A stretch of 64,000 bases of DNA from Cacajao melanocephalus (taxonomy: Eukaryota; Chordata; Mammalia; Primates; Pitheciidae), in assembly GCA_963573385.1 (NCBI GenBank), contig CAUYLG010076671.1, forward strand, positions 27,365-91,364. Direction: 5' to 3'. Numbering within the stretch: position 1 is the stretch's first letter; each line of letters opens with the position of its first letter. Shown here in pieces: positions 29,693 through 43,412 of the stretch. The notes beneath the pieces were generated by a model. The model was not told the origin of the DNA. It was given only the letters and a program-made list of their open reading frames with translations, and made no database searches. The translations under genes and the position numbers were made by a program.

Positions 29693-31184
29693 TGCATAGT
29701 CAACTATTTACAATGGCTTCTAAGAACAGTAATATTCTACTACTCTAGGAATAGTGAAGAACAGCAGAGAATCAGGAATTCCTCTTGAGGTGGACTACAG
29801 GTCACTCCCGAGCTATACTCTCCAAGCTTGTCCAACCCACCTTATTGTGTTGTTGTTCTGTTTGTTTTATTTCTGTTTCTTTTATTTTAGTTTTTTAGCA
29901 GCCTGAAGCCATGGTTTTTAGTTTCTGTTTCTAGTGATAAGCAGAAAAGAGGGACAGGGAAGGGGCTTTACTGGCCCAACCAGAAAAAGAAACTAAGAAC
30001 CCATGACTGCATTCTCTCCCTTGGATACCCAGTACAAGACAGTTTGGTTTCTGGTTGCTTTCCCTAACACACATGTGCCACCCACCCCCAAGCTCATCTC
30101 CATGTCAGCTAAATAAGTTAGTTATAGAAAATTTATGACCTTGGACCAAGGGACAAAGTTTGAGGTCGTTGGAGAAGGAAATCATGGTTGCCAGACCTGG
30201 AAATCAGCACATATGCTTGGGTAATCTTCTTACTTATTATTTCTTATATCTAGATGGCATCCGTCTTCCTATATTCCCTTCTCAAGCCTCAAATGCTTTC
30301 TCCCTTTCATCCTTATCATCTGTGAGCCATTTCAGGCCCAACCCAAATCTCTCCACCCTTGCTAGGCAGCCCTTTCTTGATGACCCATCAGGCCATTACT
30401 AAGCTGTCTCTCTGTAGAAGATTTTATCACAGAAGATTTTTTAATCTTACTCATTTTTATCTGGTTGCAAAGGAAATACATAATTATTTTTAAAATTCTA
30501 GTACAATAGAAATATATAATGAAGAAAAATCAATAGTTCCATCTCATTTATTTATTTTCTATTCACTTGTAATTCTTACATACAAGGGGAAAAAGGAGAA
30601 CAAAAACTAAAAGAACTGCAAAAGTATCTTATAATTGTATTCCTAAGAGACAACAGAAAAAAAAAGAGTTTGACGTTTCTGGTTTTTTTCCCATCCATAT
30701 ACTACAGTGTATATTGTCAATTGGGACAGTGGTTTTGAACTTCCTAACTTTTTTCCCCTACTTGCTAATGTATCTTAGACAACTTTTACCAAGTAGAACT
30801 TTTACAATTCTCCAGAGCAAGACTACCTTTTTGTATTGACTAACTCCCCATTAAGTCTAGGCAGAATAAATAACACAGTAGAGCCAAAGAACATTAATGG
30901 AGACCACTAATTTATCATGTATTCATGCTGCATCTGGGTTAAATAAAATAATTCCCCGATCTAAGGGCCAGAGGATGGAGCAATGAGAGGCTGCGGTTGC
31001 CAGAAACCCTTCTTTGCCGTAGTAATCTCCCCTGAAGGGGCTACAACTTGGGGAGGGGACATATATTCTATTACGAAGTATATGTAGCCCAGCTGAAGGA
31101 GATGGGCAGGGCCCCATCACCAGGCTGGTACCCACTGTCAGGCCCTGGAGAGAGCTTAGGAGCAGTAATGGCTGCCTTTTTTAG

Positions 31185-31262
31185 TCATAACAGTGATAAT
31201 AATATCAACTACCAATTTTTGAGCACATCTTAAGTAATATGGAGTATTAGGCACTGTGGGTA
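31185..31262 (-). repeat. MIR SINE fragment
   Basis: TTTTTGAGCACATCTTAAGT and TTAGGCACTGTGGGTA correspond to the antisense MIR start. Confidence 0.5.
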
Positions 31263-31683
31263 CAGAGATAAGAAACCACCTTGGCTTGCATGGAAAACCC
31301 AAGGGTCCCCTGGGAACTGCTATCTTGAAAGATATTACAGCAAAGAGAATAACTGTGGCAACAGAGAAGGAGGAATGTAAGAAGTCTAGATTTAGATGTG
31401 AAAACAGAGAAGCAATTCTATCCAAAACTGACACACATTAAGAACAGAAGCCTTGCTATATCATTGGCCTTTAGTATTCACACCCTTTGACCAGAATTCC
31501 ACGTCTAGGAATATAATTAAAGGAAAGAAATACAGACATACACATGATCAGGATGTAGAAAGCACCATTATCTATAATGATGAAAAAACGGAAACAAATG
31601 TTCCACAATAGGAAAGTGATTAACTAAACGGTACATTCTTTTGCTGAAATGCTATATGAGTCCACTAAGAATCAGGTCTGTGG

Positions 31684-31806
31684 CGAGGCGCCTGCCTGTA
31701 ATCCCACCACTTTGGGAGGCCAAGGTGGTAGGACTGTTTGAGGCCAGGAGTTTGAGACCAGCCTGGGTAACACAGTGAGATTTTTGTCTCTATTTAAAAA
31801 AAAAAT
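31684..31806 (+). mobile_element. Monomeric Alu
   Basis: GAGGCGCCTGCCTGTAATCC to A-tail. AATCAGGTCT and AATCAAGTCT flank it. Confidence 0.85.
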
Positions 31807-31952
31807 CAAGTCTTTGAAAAATACTCAAAAATATTCTTCTATTGTAGAATTACTTGATACTGTTAAGACCAAAGGAAGTAAAAACAATAGCGTATACAGT
31901 ATGATAGTGATTTTGTTTTAAAAAATGCACATGCAAGTATAGTAAAAGGTAA

Positions 31953-32703
<751 letters not shown>

Positions 32704-33029
32704 TAATCAGAAAAGAAAGCACAATAGAAGGTAATTTTAAAAAATAGGACAAATCCACTCAAAAAACATTTAACATAGAGTAATATAAAAATATTCACAG
32801 CCTAAGTATGTGTTAATAGGAAACTGGTTATGTAAAATAAATTGAAATAATATATACTCAGTCCATAAAGATAATATTTTCTAAGAATAACTGTGACATA
32901 CTACTCTCCCTAAGCTGATAAAAACTCCTTACCCAGCCAAATGACAAAGGGAGGAGGAAAATAGACAGATGGAACAAAACACATTAAGCAAAATGCAAAA
33001 AAAAAAAAAAAAAAAAAAAAGACAAAATC

Positions 33030-33290
33030 CAAAGCAAAAAGCGTTAAAGGAAATAAACAGGAATATTTAATTCTAATAAAAGGTGCAACTCCCCCAGGAG
33101 GCTGTAATGGTGACAAATATGAACATTTTGTGCACCTAACGGCATAGCTTGGAAATGTGTGAGGCCGAGACTGACAGAGATGCAAGAGAAACTGATCATC
33201 TGCAGTCACTGTGGGAGGCTTTAAGCTAAAAGTGAGCAGATCACCCAGACAGAGATAAGGCCAAATAGACTGCGAGGAACCCAAAATTAG
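33030..33290 (+). mobile_element. Old L1 ORF2 fragment (endonuclease-region relic)
   Basis: The pattern ...AATATTTAATTCTAATAAAA, then GTGCACCTAACGGCATAGC, then ACTGACAGAGATGCAAGAGA resembles the 5' part of L1 ORF2. It is heavily decayed and has no usable reading frame. Confidence 0.55.
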
Positions 33291-33364
33291 GCTCACAGTA
33301 TGTGAGCTCTGTACCCATGCCTATAATAGTGCTAGAGGGAAATTATTAAAATATTAACGGATTG

Positions 33365-33460
33365 TTCTGGAGTTGGAAGACTGTACGTGTTCTTTTTCTA
33401 CTTTTCTGCATTTTTCCATAATGAACATTCACTTTTATAATGGAACAGAAAAAAGTTCAC
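33365..33460 (+). mobile_element. Old L1 3' terminal fragment
   Basis: GCATTTTTCCATAATGAACA followed by ACTTTTATAATGGAACAG matches the last bases of L1MA/L1MB-type elements. Confidence 0.55.
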
Positions 33461-34452
33461 GTCCAAAGAGAATGAGGGGCTACATCATAGCGTCATGTAT
33501 ACAACATTCCATAGCATGTACTGAACTGACTCAGATGAATCCACCAGCCGTGCACAGCTGTGGACAGAAAGAGGCAGGGCTCAGTGAGCGACTGGCCAAA
33601 GGCGAGCTCGCCTTCCTCACTCCACACCAGAGGAGCACATGAGGGCCCCTTTCAGAGCTGGGCCAAATTTTCCTCTCAGGCAGGCCAGAGAGGGGATTTA
33701 TAGGCTCAAAGGGATCCAGACAGCTGTGCTTGAGTCTACCGACAGTGCTAACCTTCCTGGTGAGAAGCAGACAGAGCGCCATGCAGTCAGGCTGTCCCTC
33801 CCCAACATCCACAAATGCCGCCTTTGTGCCGAGGCCCAAGCCCCCAGCCCATATGGGCACGGGAAGCAAGAGAGAACAAATCCTGCAGTGTCTTGCTGCA
33901 CTGTGGCTACAAGGACCACTCACAGGTGTGACTGGGCTTTTAACATTTTTGGAAGTGGCTGCCAGCCCAGAGCTCTCCTGATATCCTCCTGGGATAACCT
34001 GTGGTCTCCAGAGGAGCCAGCGGAAGGACTGCTAAGTGTTCCAGCATTGATTAAAGCACTGTGTTTGGGCTTAAGTCATCTCTTCTATAATTAAAGGAAT
34101 ACAATCTGAGAGACATAAGTGAATATCCAAAGGGATCCATACGTTTCTAAGGTATCAGAAGCCAGGGAAAAGGAATACTGCAACAGAGAACTAAGCTGCT
34201 CAATTACAGCCTGAGTCATTTTTGGAATAGAAAAGGCATAAATAATCCACACATACGGGTAAGGAATGGATGGCTCCTGAGAGGTTTTGGGCAGCCGATA
34301 AACTCTTTGTTCTGTTTCTCCTTTATTGGAAAGGGAACCAAGACTTAAAACAAAATGGGAGAGGATGTGAAGTGAGCCTAGTGAGCACCCCTATGAGGCC
34401 AGCTCTTCCCCCTCATCCTTACTGCTCTCAGGCCACATTAAATCAGTATCCA

Positions 34453-34767
<315 letters not shown>

Positions 34768-35125
34768 TCATTCTAACTGGTGAGGGAAATTATTATTGAC
34801 ATGCTAGGACTGGAAACAATGCCACAGAAGTTGCACTGTGGGCATCAAGGTGAGCTACAGGAAGACGTGGGGACAAGCTGGCATTCTCCATGCTTTGCAG
34901 ATCATTCTGCAAACATGGCAGCTAACTTTGCATATGACCTCAGGGGCATATTTCCATTCACTGACCCCCCTGCAAGGACACACTCAAACATAAGCACATT
35001 GCTCAATTCTCTCCATATCTATGTATATCACCATTATGAATAACTCTTGTTTCTGGCCAATATATAAAGCTTAGAGTAAGCTATTTATCATGGTATTTGA
35101 AAAAATTAAATTAAAAAATTATTTT

Positions 35126-35385
<260 letters not shown>

Positions 35386-37014
35386 AAAATTATTTTGCCA
35401 AAAAGAATCTTTGAGGTTTCAAAAACCAATTTCTACAGGTCAGATCCTCCCTTGGGTCTGGCTTTCACATCCTTGCTTGGCCTCAGTCTGCTGGATTTCA
35501 GACATGGTTTGATTTATTTCTGTTCCAGTTCTCTAGGTCAATGCAAGTGTCCAAGGTGAGCAAATGTTTCCTGCACTGTTCTCTGTGAAGGATCCCCAGA
35601 AACAGAAGAAAAGAAATTTTGCCTGGGAAGCCAAAAGGAAGATTTTGAAGATATGATAACAGATCTTAAAGCAGCCAGGTCTGGGCTATAGCAGGAGGCA
35701 CAGACTGTGCTCTTTGTAAGCCTGGGAGCACAAACACAAAAAGCCTACAGACCAGGCAAGGCAATGACAGAGAGTAAAGGGCCAGGTGTTAGAAGGGCAA
35801 TTGGGAGAGGTAGGGACATTTGTAGGTGACAGTTGGCTGGCTGCTTAGGTCTAGCTCATTACTGCCATGTGGGATCACAGCACTGCTGTAAACCTACCAA
35901 AAGGCAATTCTATAATATCTGGAACATAGCAATATGAGGGCAGGAAGAAGAGCCTGATGCATGATGAGGGCTCACTCAACAGTTATTAAATGAATGAGGA
36001 CCTTCCCAGGCAGAGGGTGGACTGTCCTGTGATCCATAATGGGAAGAGATGGCTGGTAATGTGGAGGTCTCACAATCAAGGGAGGAAATAATTGCAGAGT
36101 GAACTTGAGGCACAGCCACCAAGATGGAGAGGAAAGGGTGAAATGTAGTAGACAGGGTAAAGAATTTTCAAAAAGCAGCACTCAGCGAAAGACCAGATGT
36201 GCAGGACTAGGGCGGTGATGAATCTTCCAGGGGATGCCTGCGATGAACTTGTCTAGAGGGCTGAAGGACTGGTCACAAGGGAGAGAAGGTAAACACATTC
36301 TTCCATTCTTCTTCACTAGTTTCAAAGCCCTTCATGTTGCTCTCCCAGACAACCTTATTTTCTCTTTCCTCTGTTCTCCCACAAAAGGGATCAGGGGATT
36401 AACCAGGGATCCAGAGGCCCAAGCGCTGAGAGAAACAGACGCAAACTAGGTGATGAGGTATTCATTCAGGAGAAACTGCAACAGAGTTAACAGCTATCAG
36501 GGCAGGGCAGGGGAAAATCACTGGAGAGGAAGGGCATCTATGGGAAAGTAGCAAGAACCACTTGGGCTATGTGAAGTCATGACGTACTGGCCGTATGGTA
36601 GGGAGGCAAGACAGAAAGGGCTGAGGGAGCACCCCAAGTAGTTCTCAAGTCATGGATTTTCACAGCATGAGGCAGGCCTCAGCTTCAGGTCCCCAGTTTT
36701 CTTAAAGACTCGGAAAGCATAGATAAAAAATATTGCCAAGCAAAAGTATTCAGGACAAATACATGGCAGACTCAAGACTGCTGCCCAGCTAAACCAGGTG
36801 TCTTTTCATGGCATACTTTTTGTGGGCTTCAGTCTAAAGTAAAATTTGTATAATTATCAAATTGGGTCCAAGGCCTTGGATAAATCTCAGTGTTCACTTT
36901 AAAAGATACACTTCATCAACAGTTTAAGAACAACTACAACTACTTGTTAACTAAAAAACTATTATAGTAGCTAATATTTACTACTTAGTTAACTAATTCA
37001 AAGATTAATGATTG

Positions 37015-37280
37015 GTAACTAAGGGCCAAAGCATTATGCTAGGCCCTTTAAGTGCACTGTCTTCTAAATCTTTACAATGATTCCATGAAGTTTTGGTGGC
37101 ATCATGGCAAATTTACCCATAAGGAATAATAAAAGCAAGACCTATCTATAGGACTAAATATGGAAAAAAATTTAAAAATAAAAAAGTAAAAACAAGACCT
37201 AGAGATGTTAAGTCACCTGCCCAAGGTGAGCCAAGGTTAGAACCAAGGTACTTCTACTCCGAGGTCCTTAGGTCCTCGTT
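37015..37280 (-). repeat. MIR SINE with a short A-rich interruption
   Basis: ATGCTAGGCCCTTTAAGTGC, and then, after an A-rich tract, GTTAAGTCACCTGCCCAAGG. The hAT element at 37287 abuts it. Confidence 0.62.
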
Positions 37281-37286
37281 CTAAGC

Positions 37287-37617
37287 CAAGGGTCAGCAAA
37301 CATTTTATGTAAAGGGCCAGATGGTAAATATTTTTGCCTTTGTGGGCAATATGGTCTCTGTCACAACTACTCAATTATGCCATAGTACAAAGCAGCTATA
37401 GACAATAAACAGATGGGCATGGCTATGTTCCAACCAAACTTTATTTATGGATACTGAAATTTGAATTTCATGTAGTTTTCACATGTCATGAAACAGCACC
37501 ATTCTTTCAATTTTCCCCCAAAAATTTGAAAAAGTAAAAATCAGGCTTAGCTTGTGAGCCATAAAAAAACAGGTGGTGAACTGGAGTTTCTCCGCAAAAT
37601 GCAGTTTGCCGACCCTG
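37287..37617 (+). mobile_element. hAT-type nonautonomous DNA transposon (MER1-group-like), copy 1
   Basis: It opens CAAGGGTCAGCAAAC (37287-37301) and closes GTTTGCCGACCCTG (37604-37617), a clear inverted terminal repeat. Eight-base flanks TTCTAAGC and GTCGAAGC agree at 6 of 8 positions, the size of a hAT target duplication. Inner landmarks are TAAAGGGCCAGATGGTAAAT and CAACCAAACTTTATTTATGG. Confidence 0.85.
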
Positions 37618-37975
37618 GTCGAAGCCACTAGCTGGCAGGCCACTAGCCTGCCGGCTAACATACTGTGCTGGTTTCAGCAGGAGGCCCATAGATATTTTAG
37701 GAAAAAATCCTGTGAGAGTACACCTGGATGGGGCACATAACTCTGAAATACAATTGTGAGGAAAGGCCCAACTGCAATAGCTCTGGCTTTGTATGACCCT
37801 TGACTGCAACTTGAAAACACCTTTCTTCCTCCAAGACCCTTCACTTGAGCTCTTCACTGAAATAAGCATTGATTCAGGTCACTCTGAAACCAGAGGAAAT
37901 TCTGGGTAGTATGGGGATGCTCCCTCCCGTACACCATGATTTTCTGCGACCATAGGCCCTGTGTGCCCTTCTTAC

Positions 37976-38083
37976 CTGCAGGGTTTGACCGAAGCGCTTT
38001 AACGGTGTGGCCTTCACCGGAGGGATGAGGTTTGCTAGTGATGTGACTCTTGAAAGGGGTTTGACCCGTTTATTACTAGGCTC
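37976..38083 (-). CDS. ARHGEF3: ARHGEF3 internal coding exon, N-terminal region (first coding exon in the window)
   Basis: This exon is 108 nt (36 codons, phase 0 at both ends). Read on the minus strand, the acceptor is CCTATAG|GAG and the donor is CTGCAG|GTAAGA. The peptide begins EPSNKRVKPLSRV and ends KRFGQTLQ, matching about residues 33-68 of ARHGEF3 (XPLN). It is the basic, Ser/Thr-rich stretch before the DH domain. In human work the N-terminal part of XPLN has been reported to bind and inhibit mTORC2, separately from its GEF activity. The stretch NKRVK could be a basic targeting motif, but that is inference. No start codon lies in this exon, so the initiating exon or exons are upstream, beyond 64000. 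The intron on that side runs at least from 38084 to the window end. Confidence 0.96.
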
Positions 38084-38885
38084 CTATAGGGTTAAAAAAA
38101 AAAAAGGTAAAATGTCAAGGTCAATTGCAAAGACAACATAACTCCACTATACAACTGTGTTCCACTCTATGAGGTGCTGGCTGTACACTGATCTATGGAG
38201 TATAAGCTGTATCACATCTCACTCTGGCTGTACGGAGATGACCTGGCTTAGGAGGCAGGGAAGGAGAAACGGCAGGCAGGGGATGTCAACAGAGGCAGTG
38301 TCTGGGAGGACAGAAAAGGGGAAGGGATCTGCTCCTTATCCCTCATCCCCAGTATCTGCCAGATCTAAATTCAGAAGTTTCCACTTAGTAGAACCAGTCT
38401 CTCCATCCCTTTTGTAGAGAAAAGCAGCCTCTGATTTCTCACCCAATGACCTTGTCTTTTGTGGCTCTGGTTTCATCTTTTTAAAAGCCTTTTTCCCACC
38501 TTTCCTAAAGCCACTCTTATGCAATGGCTTTCCTAAAGCACCAAGACTGTTTTCTTAGTTCACTAAATTAAAAATATTGTTTTAAAAAAATAAGTTCTAT
38601 TATTGGGCTCTTAAGAAAGCATCTTTGTATCTATAGTATATTTGAAACACACATATTAATATTTATAAATTATAACCAGACAGCAAAATAAAACGTATAG
38701 AGAAAAAGCCCTACCACAGACATCGGTTTCTATATTATACAGAGCCACAAGTTTTAAAAATCATCTCCATATAAACCATTATTTGTAAATCTGCAAGTTA
38801 CTTCAAACCAGGCCGATAGGTGGGAAAGAGCCTACCCATTCCAAGGACTTTGCAGACAAGAATTACATAAACAAAAACACAGGCT

Positions 38886-39194
38886 GGCTGGGTGGGGTGG
38901 CTCATGCCTGTAATCCCAGCACTTGGGGAGGCCGAGGTGGGAGGATCATGAGGTCAGGAGTTCAAGACCAGCCTAGCCAGGATGGTGAAACCCTGTCTCT
39001 ACTAAAAATATAAAAATTAGCCAGGCATTGTGGCAGTTGCCTGTAATCCCAGCTACTCAGGAGGCTGAGGCAGAGAATTGCTTGAACTCAGGAGGTGGAG
39101 GCTGCAGTGAGCCAAGATCGCACCATGCACTTCAGCCTGGGTGACAGAGCGAGACTCTATCTCAACAAAACAAAACAAAACAAAACAAAAAACA
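38886..39194 (+). mobile_element. Alu with (AAAAC)n tail
   Basis: GGCTGGGTGGGGTGGCTCAT to four or more AAAAC units. ACAGGCT flanks it. Confidence 0.95.
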
Positions 39195-40033
39195 GGCTAT
39201 GGGAAAGAGAATGATGACAGACAAAACATTTTACAAAGACAAAGAGAACAGTTACCCTTGTCCTTCTAAGCTCCATCTGACCTGTAGTAGATGCTGGACA
39301 GCACATGAAGACACCAAATTTTGACAGACAAAGCCAAAGTAGCCAACTGCGGTGGCAAACCTCAATTATTTCCAGAGGGAGCCTCTAGGTATTCATCTTT
39401 CCTTTTCAGCCATTGCTTTCAAAGTTTCGAGGGTTAAGCCCGAACTTCAGATTCTCCAGGACATCTCTGCATCCCTGTTCTGAACATAGTATGTGCTTGG
39501 AAAAATCTTTCATGAATTTGGAATCCTGCTGAGAAACTCTCATGTCATTTTATGCCCTTGCCTGTCTCAGAAATCAAAAGCCTTCTTTGAAATAGACTGT
39601 CTCCAAGCTTTCCGGCATTTACATATAAAAATTTAAAAATTAAAAAAAAAATTCAATACAATCCCACAATGTGGCCAGGAATGATTCCACGATTTCTCAA
39701 AGCAGTCAAATACTTTTCCAAGACAGAGAATGCAACCAGCCTGCTGGGTACCTCTCCGGCTTCTTAGTGTGCTAAGCTGAACAGACAGCAGAAAACTCTC
39801 AGAACACTAGGAAGGCTCAGTTCCAAAATGCAGAGGATGAATCTCCCAAGATGAGAGCCATTCCATGACAATGATTTAACTGCTGAAGGGAAAGATCTGA
39901 CAGCTCTTCTGCTTCAGGTGACAATGCCCTTCAGGATGCTCCCTGTCCAGTGCCAGGCTCTTGAGCATTTGTGCCCAGAGGAGGGTTGAAAACATTTGTT
40001 TACGTCAGAGCTGCACCACTGGCGTACGGAATA

Positions 40034-40081
40034 CACGCACATACACGTACGCGTGCATGCACACACACACACGCACACCCC
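40034..40081. repeat. Alternating purine-pyrimidine tract with CpGs
   Basis: CACGCACATACACGTACGCG followed by TGCATGCACACACACACACG. This near-perfect alternation is a Z-DNA-prone sequence. Confidence 0.9.
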
Positions 40082-41155
40082 CCTCTGCTGCCTCTTAAGC
40101 ATCCCCTGAATTTGTCTAAATGGCTCCTGTTTTGGGCTGAAAATGCCAGGTTGGTGGCACAAACTGCATTACAGCAAGTGAGGCGACAAGGATTCCCTGA
40201 GGAAGCAGGACCTGGTCTCGAAGAATCCTGCTCACTGACTCTGAGTCTTTCTCTTTCACTCTCTTTTTTTTTATGGTTAAAGCTGATAGGTCGCAGATTT
40301 TTGTAATCAGAATGGGGAGGTTGAAAGGAAAATGCCAACTGGGTTCTCTTGTTTTAAAAAGGGGCCAGAGAGCACTGCACACTTGGCAGGATGGAGGATG
40401 ATCTAGCTGTGTTCCACTTGCTGTGTCATCTTTTCTAAGTTTCTACTGACTTTGCTATCCATTTTACATGACCCAGTCGGACAGACATTTTCTGCACAGC
40501 TACAAGATGTATGTACAACACAAATGCCAGCCTCTCTGCAGGTTGAGTGTAGTACTGCTATGTGAGATTGTAATTAAAACTGATTTCCTAAGTCATTGCC
40601 GATTTGGATGTAAACATCAGGCTGCTCTCCGACAATCTGACATTCCCAAGTAATGAACAATTGAACCAGAAGCCATTGCTGTGTGATTTAGTGCTATGAT
40701 CCAGCAATGTAAGCAGGTGCAATTTCAAAACCAGAACACTTACAGGTTATTGGATCTATGGGGGAGGCCTTATGCTTAACCCACATGAGTAAAGTATGAA
40801 TTATGGTGTTCTCCTTGAGGGTTTCTGAGAGAATAGGAGATTAAAAAAATTCCTGGCCTCAATTGAGTTTTCTTTTCCATTTACTCAGTATGTCTCCAGC
40901 TACCTTTTACTGCTGTCTAAAGAGAGCCCTCAGGGAAAATGTTTCCAGATTCTTGTTAAATAGCTCTACTGAGAACTAGCAAATGCAGATGCTTTCAGGC
41001 TTTACGGAGAGATAACAGAACACAACCTGCAGAGACGCTTCCTAGTCCAGCAACTCAGCTGCCAGACCAAGCTGGGCAAGGTCAATGCTAAACCCAGGAA
41101 CAAAGTGTCTTGTTTCAAGTGCAGACACCACCCCCCCATCACTTGATTTTAAAAC

Positions 41156-41380
41156 AGGGCACTTTGGGAGGCCAAGGCGGACAGATTGCCTAAGCTGAGG
41201 AATTCAAGACGAGCCTGGGCAACATGGTGAAACCCCATCTCTACTAAAATACAGAAAATTAGCCAGGCATGGCAGCATGTGCCTGTAGTCCCAGCTACTC
41301 CAGAAGCAGGAGAATTGCTTCAACTCAGGAGGCAGAGGTTAGTGCACTCTAGTCTGGGCTACAAAGCAAGACTCCATCTC

Positions 41381-41403
<23 letters not shown>
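41156..41403 (+). mobile_element. 5'-truncated Alu with internal deletion
   Basis: It starts at GGGCACTTTGGGAGGCCAAG. The segment after GGCAGAGGTT is deleted. The 23-25-base A-tail meets a G8 run. Confidence 0.92.
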
Positions 41404-41411
<8 letters not shown>

Positions 41412-41787
41412 CAGGAGAGAATCTCACTAAAGTTTAAAAAAAAAAAGAAAAAAAGGCATTGAGCATTCTGTATAGACAGTATTTTGTGAATAACAACAGT
41501 TTTGTTTCATCTTTTCCAGGCCTTATAACTTTTCGTTTCTCTTGTCTTATTGCACTGGCTAGAAGCACGTGTATATTGTTGATTGCAAGCCCAGTGGGTA
41601 TACGAGTTTAATTCTTGGTTCTAAAGTGGTTATTAGTAAGATTTCATCATTAAATATTTGCTAAGAGCAGGGGAGAGGCACCCTTTATCAAGTAGAGGAA
41701 GTTCCTTTCTGTACCAACTTTGCTATAAATTTTTATCATGAATTGGCAGTGGCTTTTATCAAATATTTGTTCTTCATTTAGTCAGAG

Positions 41788-41862
41788 GACAAGGGAAAAA
41801 AAGGGAAGGGAAGAAAAAAAGGGAGGGGAGGAAAGAAGGAAAAGAGAGAATAAAGAAAGGCA
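41788..41862. repeat. Polypurine tract
   Basis: An almost uninterrupted A/G run of about 75 bases with GGGAAGGGAAG and GGGAGGGGAGG blocks on the plus strand; a TAAAG break near the end is the only pyrimidine. Confidence 0.92.
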
Positions 41863-42629
41863 TACAGATCATTTTTTTCATAAATTGATTTAATAATTGA
41901 AAATATGACTTGCATTTAATTACAAACAAAGGAGAATAAAACACTCCATGCAATTTTATTCTTGAGTTTTTTTTTTTATTAAATGGATTTTGATATTCCT
42001 TTTCTAGGGGATACAATGATTTTTATTCTCTCCTCATTCTTCCACTCAACAGGTAAAAGCCAAAGCAGATTGTATGCAATGTAAGAAAATGCCTATTGTA
42101 TCAATATAATCTAGCATGCTTTTTCATTCCTTCAAAAATAGTTCCATTGAAATAGACATGGCATACAGGAACTCTCCACTCATTTTCCCTGCACTTCCTT
42201 TTTGCAGCCAGAGTTGGGTGGGGAATAATAGGAATATCAACCACATCATGTCTGTAGTTGCCCCTACTGAGCCTCAAACACGGTCCAGGAGAAGCTGGCA
42301 GAAGGACTCAGGCTGCTGGACTGCAGGGCAGTGTGGCTCTCAGCTGCTTTACAAATGGCCAGGAGCAAGAGAGAGGTGAGAATTGATTGTGCTAGCAGAT
42401 ACTCTTGCCTGTGAGTTGATGGAGCCAAATAAAAAAATCTTTCAAATGTTTGGAAATTCCAGGAAAGCCTTTTCAAGGTTCTATCTGTGTGCCTGGCGGT
42501 GTGTGGAAACTACACTCCCAAGGGTTACGTTTAATCCACCCAGGAACTTTCTAGGTGGCTTTCATTGTCCTCAAGTTAAATAGGAAGTTACAATCTTACA
42601 GTGACTGAGAAACGCTAGCATAAACAATA

Positions 42630-42832
42630 ATAATGAGCTAATCCTGGTAGCAGGAACTCAGCTCAGTGCTTTACATATAGTTGCAAATTTAATCCTACTA
42701 ACTTCCTTACAAAGTTAACTACTATTACGAAACTAAGGCATGCAGTACAGCAATTTGCTTAAAGCCATTCAGCTAAAACAAGGTGACCAGGATGTAAACC
42801 CAGTCAGGCTGACTCCAGAGCCCACGCCCTAC
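42630..42832 (-). repeat. MIR SINE
   Basis: CAGTGCTTTACATATAGTTG and ACGAAACTAAGGCATGCAGT in antisense MIR order. Confidence 0.68.
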
Positions 42833-42834
42833 AC

Positions 42835-43412
42835 CAGGGCCTGACTAACTTTTTCTGTAAGGGGCTACCCAGCCTCTGTCATGACTACTTATCTCTGCTG
42901 TCAAACACAAACAATCTGTAAATAAATGAATGTGGCTATATCCTATTAAACATTTATTTATGAACACTAAAATTTAAATTTCACAGTTTTCATGTCACAA
43001 AATATTCTTTGAGACAGAGTCTTGCTCTGTCACTCAGGCTGGTGTGCAGTGGCACGATCACGACTTCGTATAGCCTCAACCTCCTGGCTCAAGCAGATCC
43101 TCCCACCTCAGCCTCTCAAGAAGCTGGGGCTACAGGTGCTCACCACTACGCCTGGCTAAATTTTCAAACATTTTTTAAAGAAGGGGTCTTGTCATGTTTC
43201 CCAGACTGGTCTCAAACTCCTGGGCTCAAGCAATTCTCTCGCCTCGGCTCCCCAAAGTACTGAGGATTACAGGCATGAGCGACTATGCCCCGCTTACAAA
43301 ATATTATTCTTCTGATATTTTTCAATCATTACAACATGTAGGTGCTATTCTTAGCTTAAGGTCCATAAGAAGTCAGCTCTATTCAGTCTTTAGGCCGTAG
43401 TCTGCTGACTGA
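42835..43412 (+). mobile_element. hAT-type DNA transposon, copy 2, interrupted by an Alu
   Basis: It begins CAGGGCCTGACTAACTTTTT and ends near GGCCGTAGTCTGCTGAC. It shares AAATTTAAATTTCACAG-type sequence with the element at 37287-37617. The Alu at 43008-43296 sits inside, flanked by copies of ACAAAATATT. Confidence 0.75.
43008..43296 (-). mobile_element. Alu (AluJ-like) inside a hAT element
   Basis: GAGACAGAGTCTTGCTCTGT to ACTATGCCCCGC, flanked by ACAAAATATT copies. Confidence 0.92.

Noticed and set aside
33560..34100. Possible SPATA12, a testis gene reported to overlap human ARHGEF3.
   Set aside because: The open frame at 33639-34094 does not read like SPATA12 as far as I recall, and that gene is expected nearer the far 5' end of ARHGEF3.
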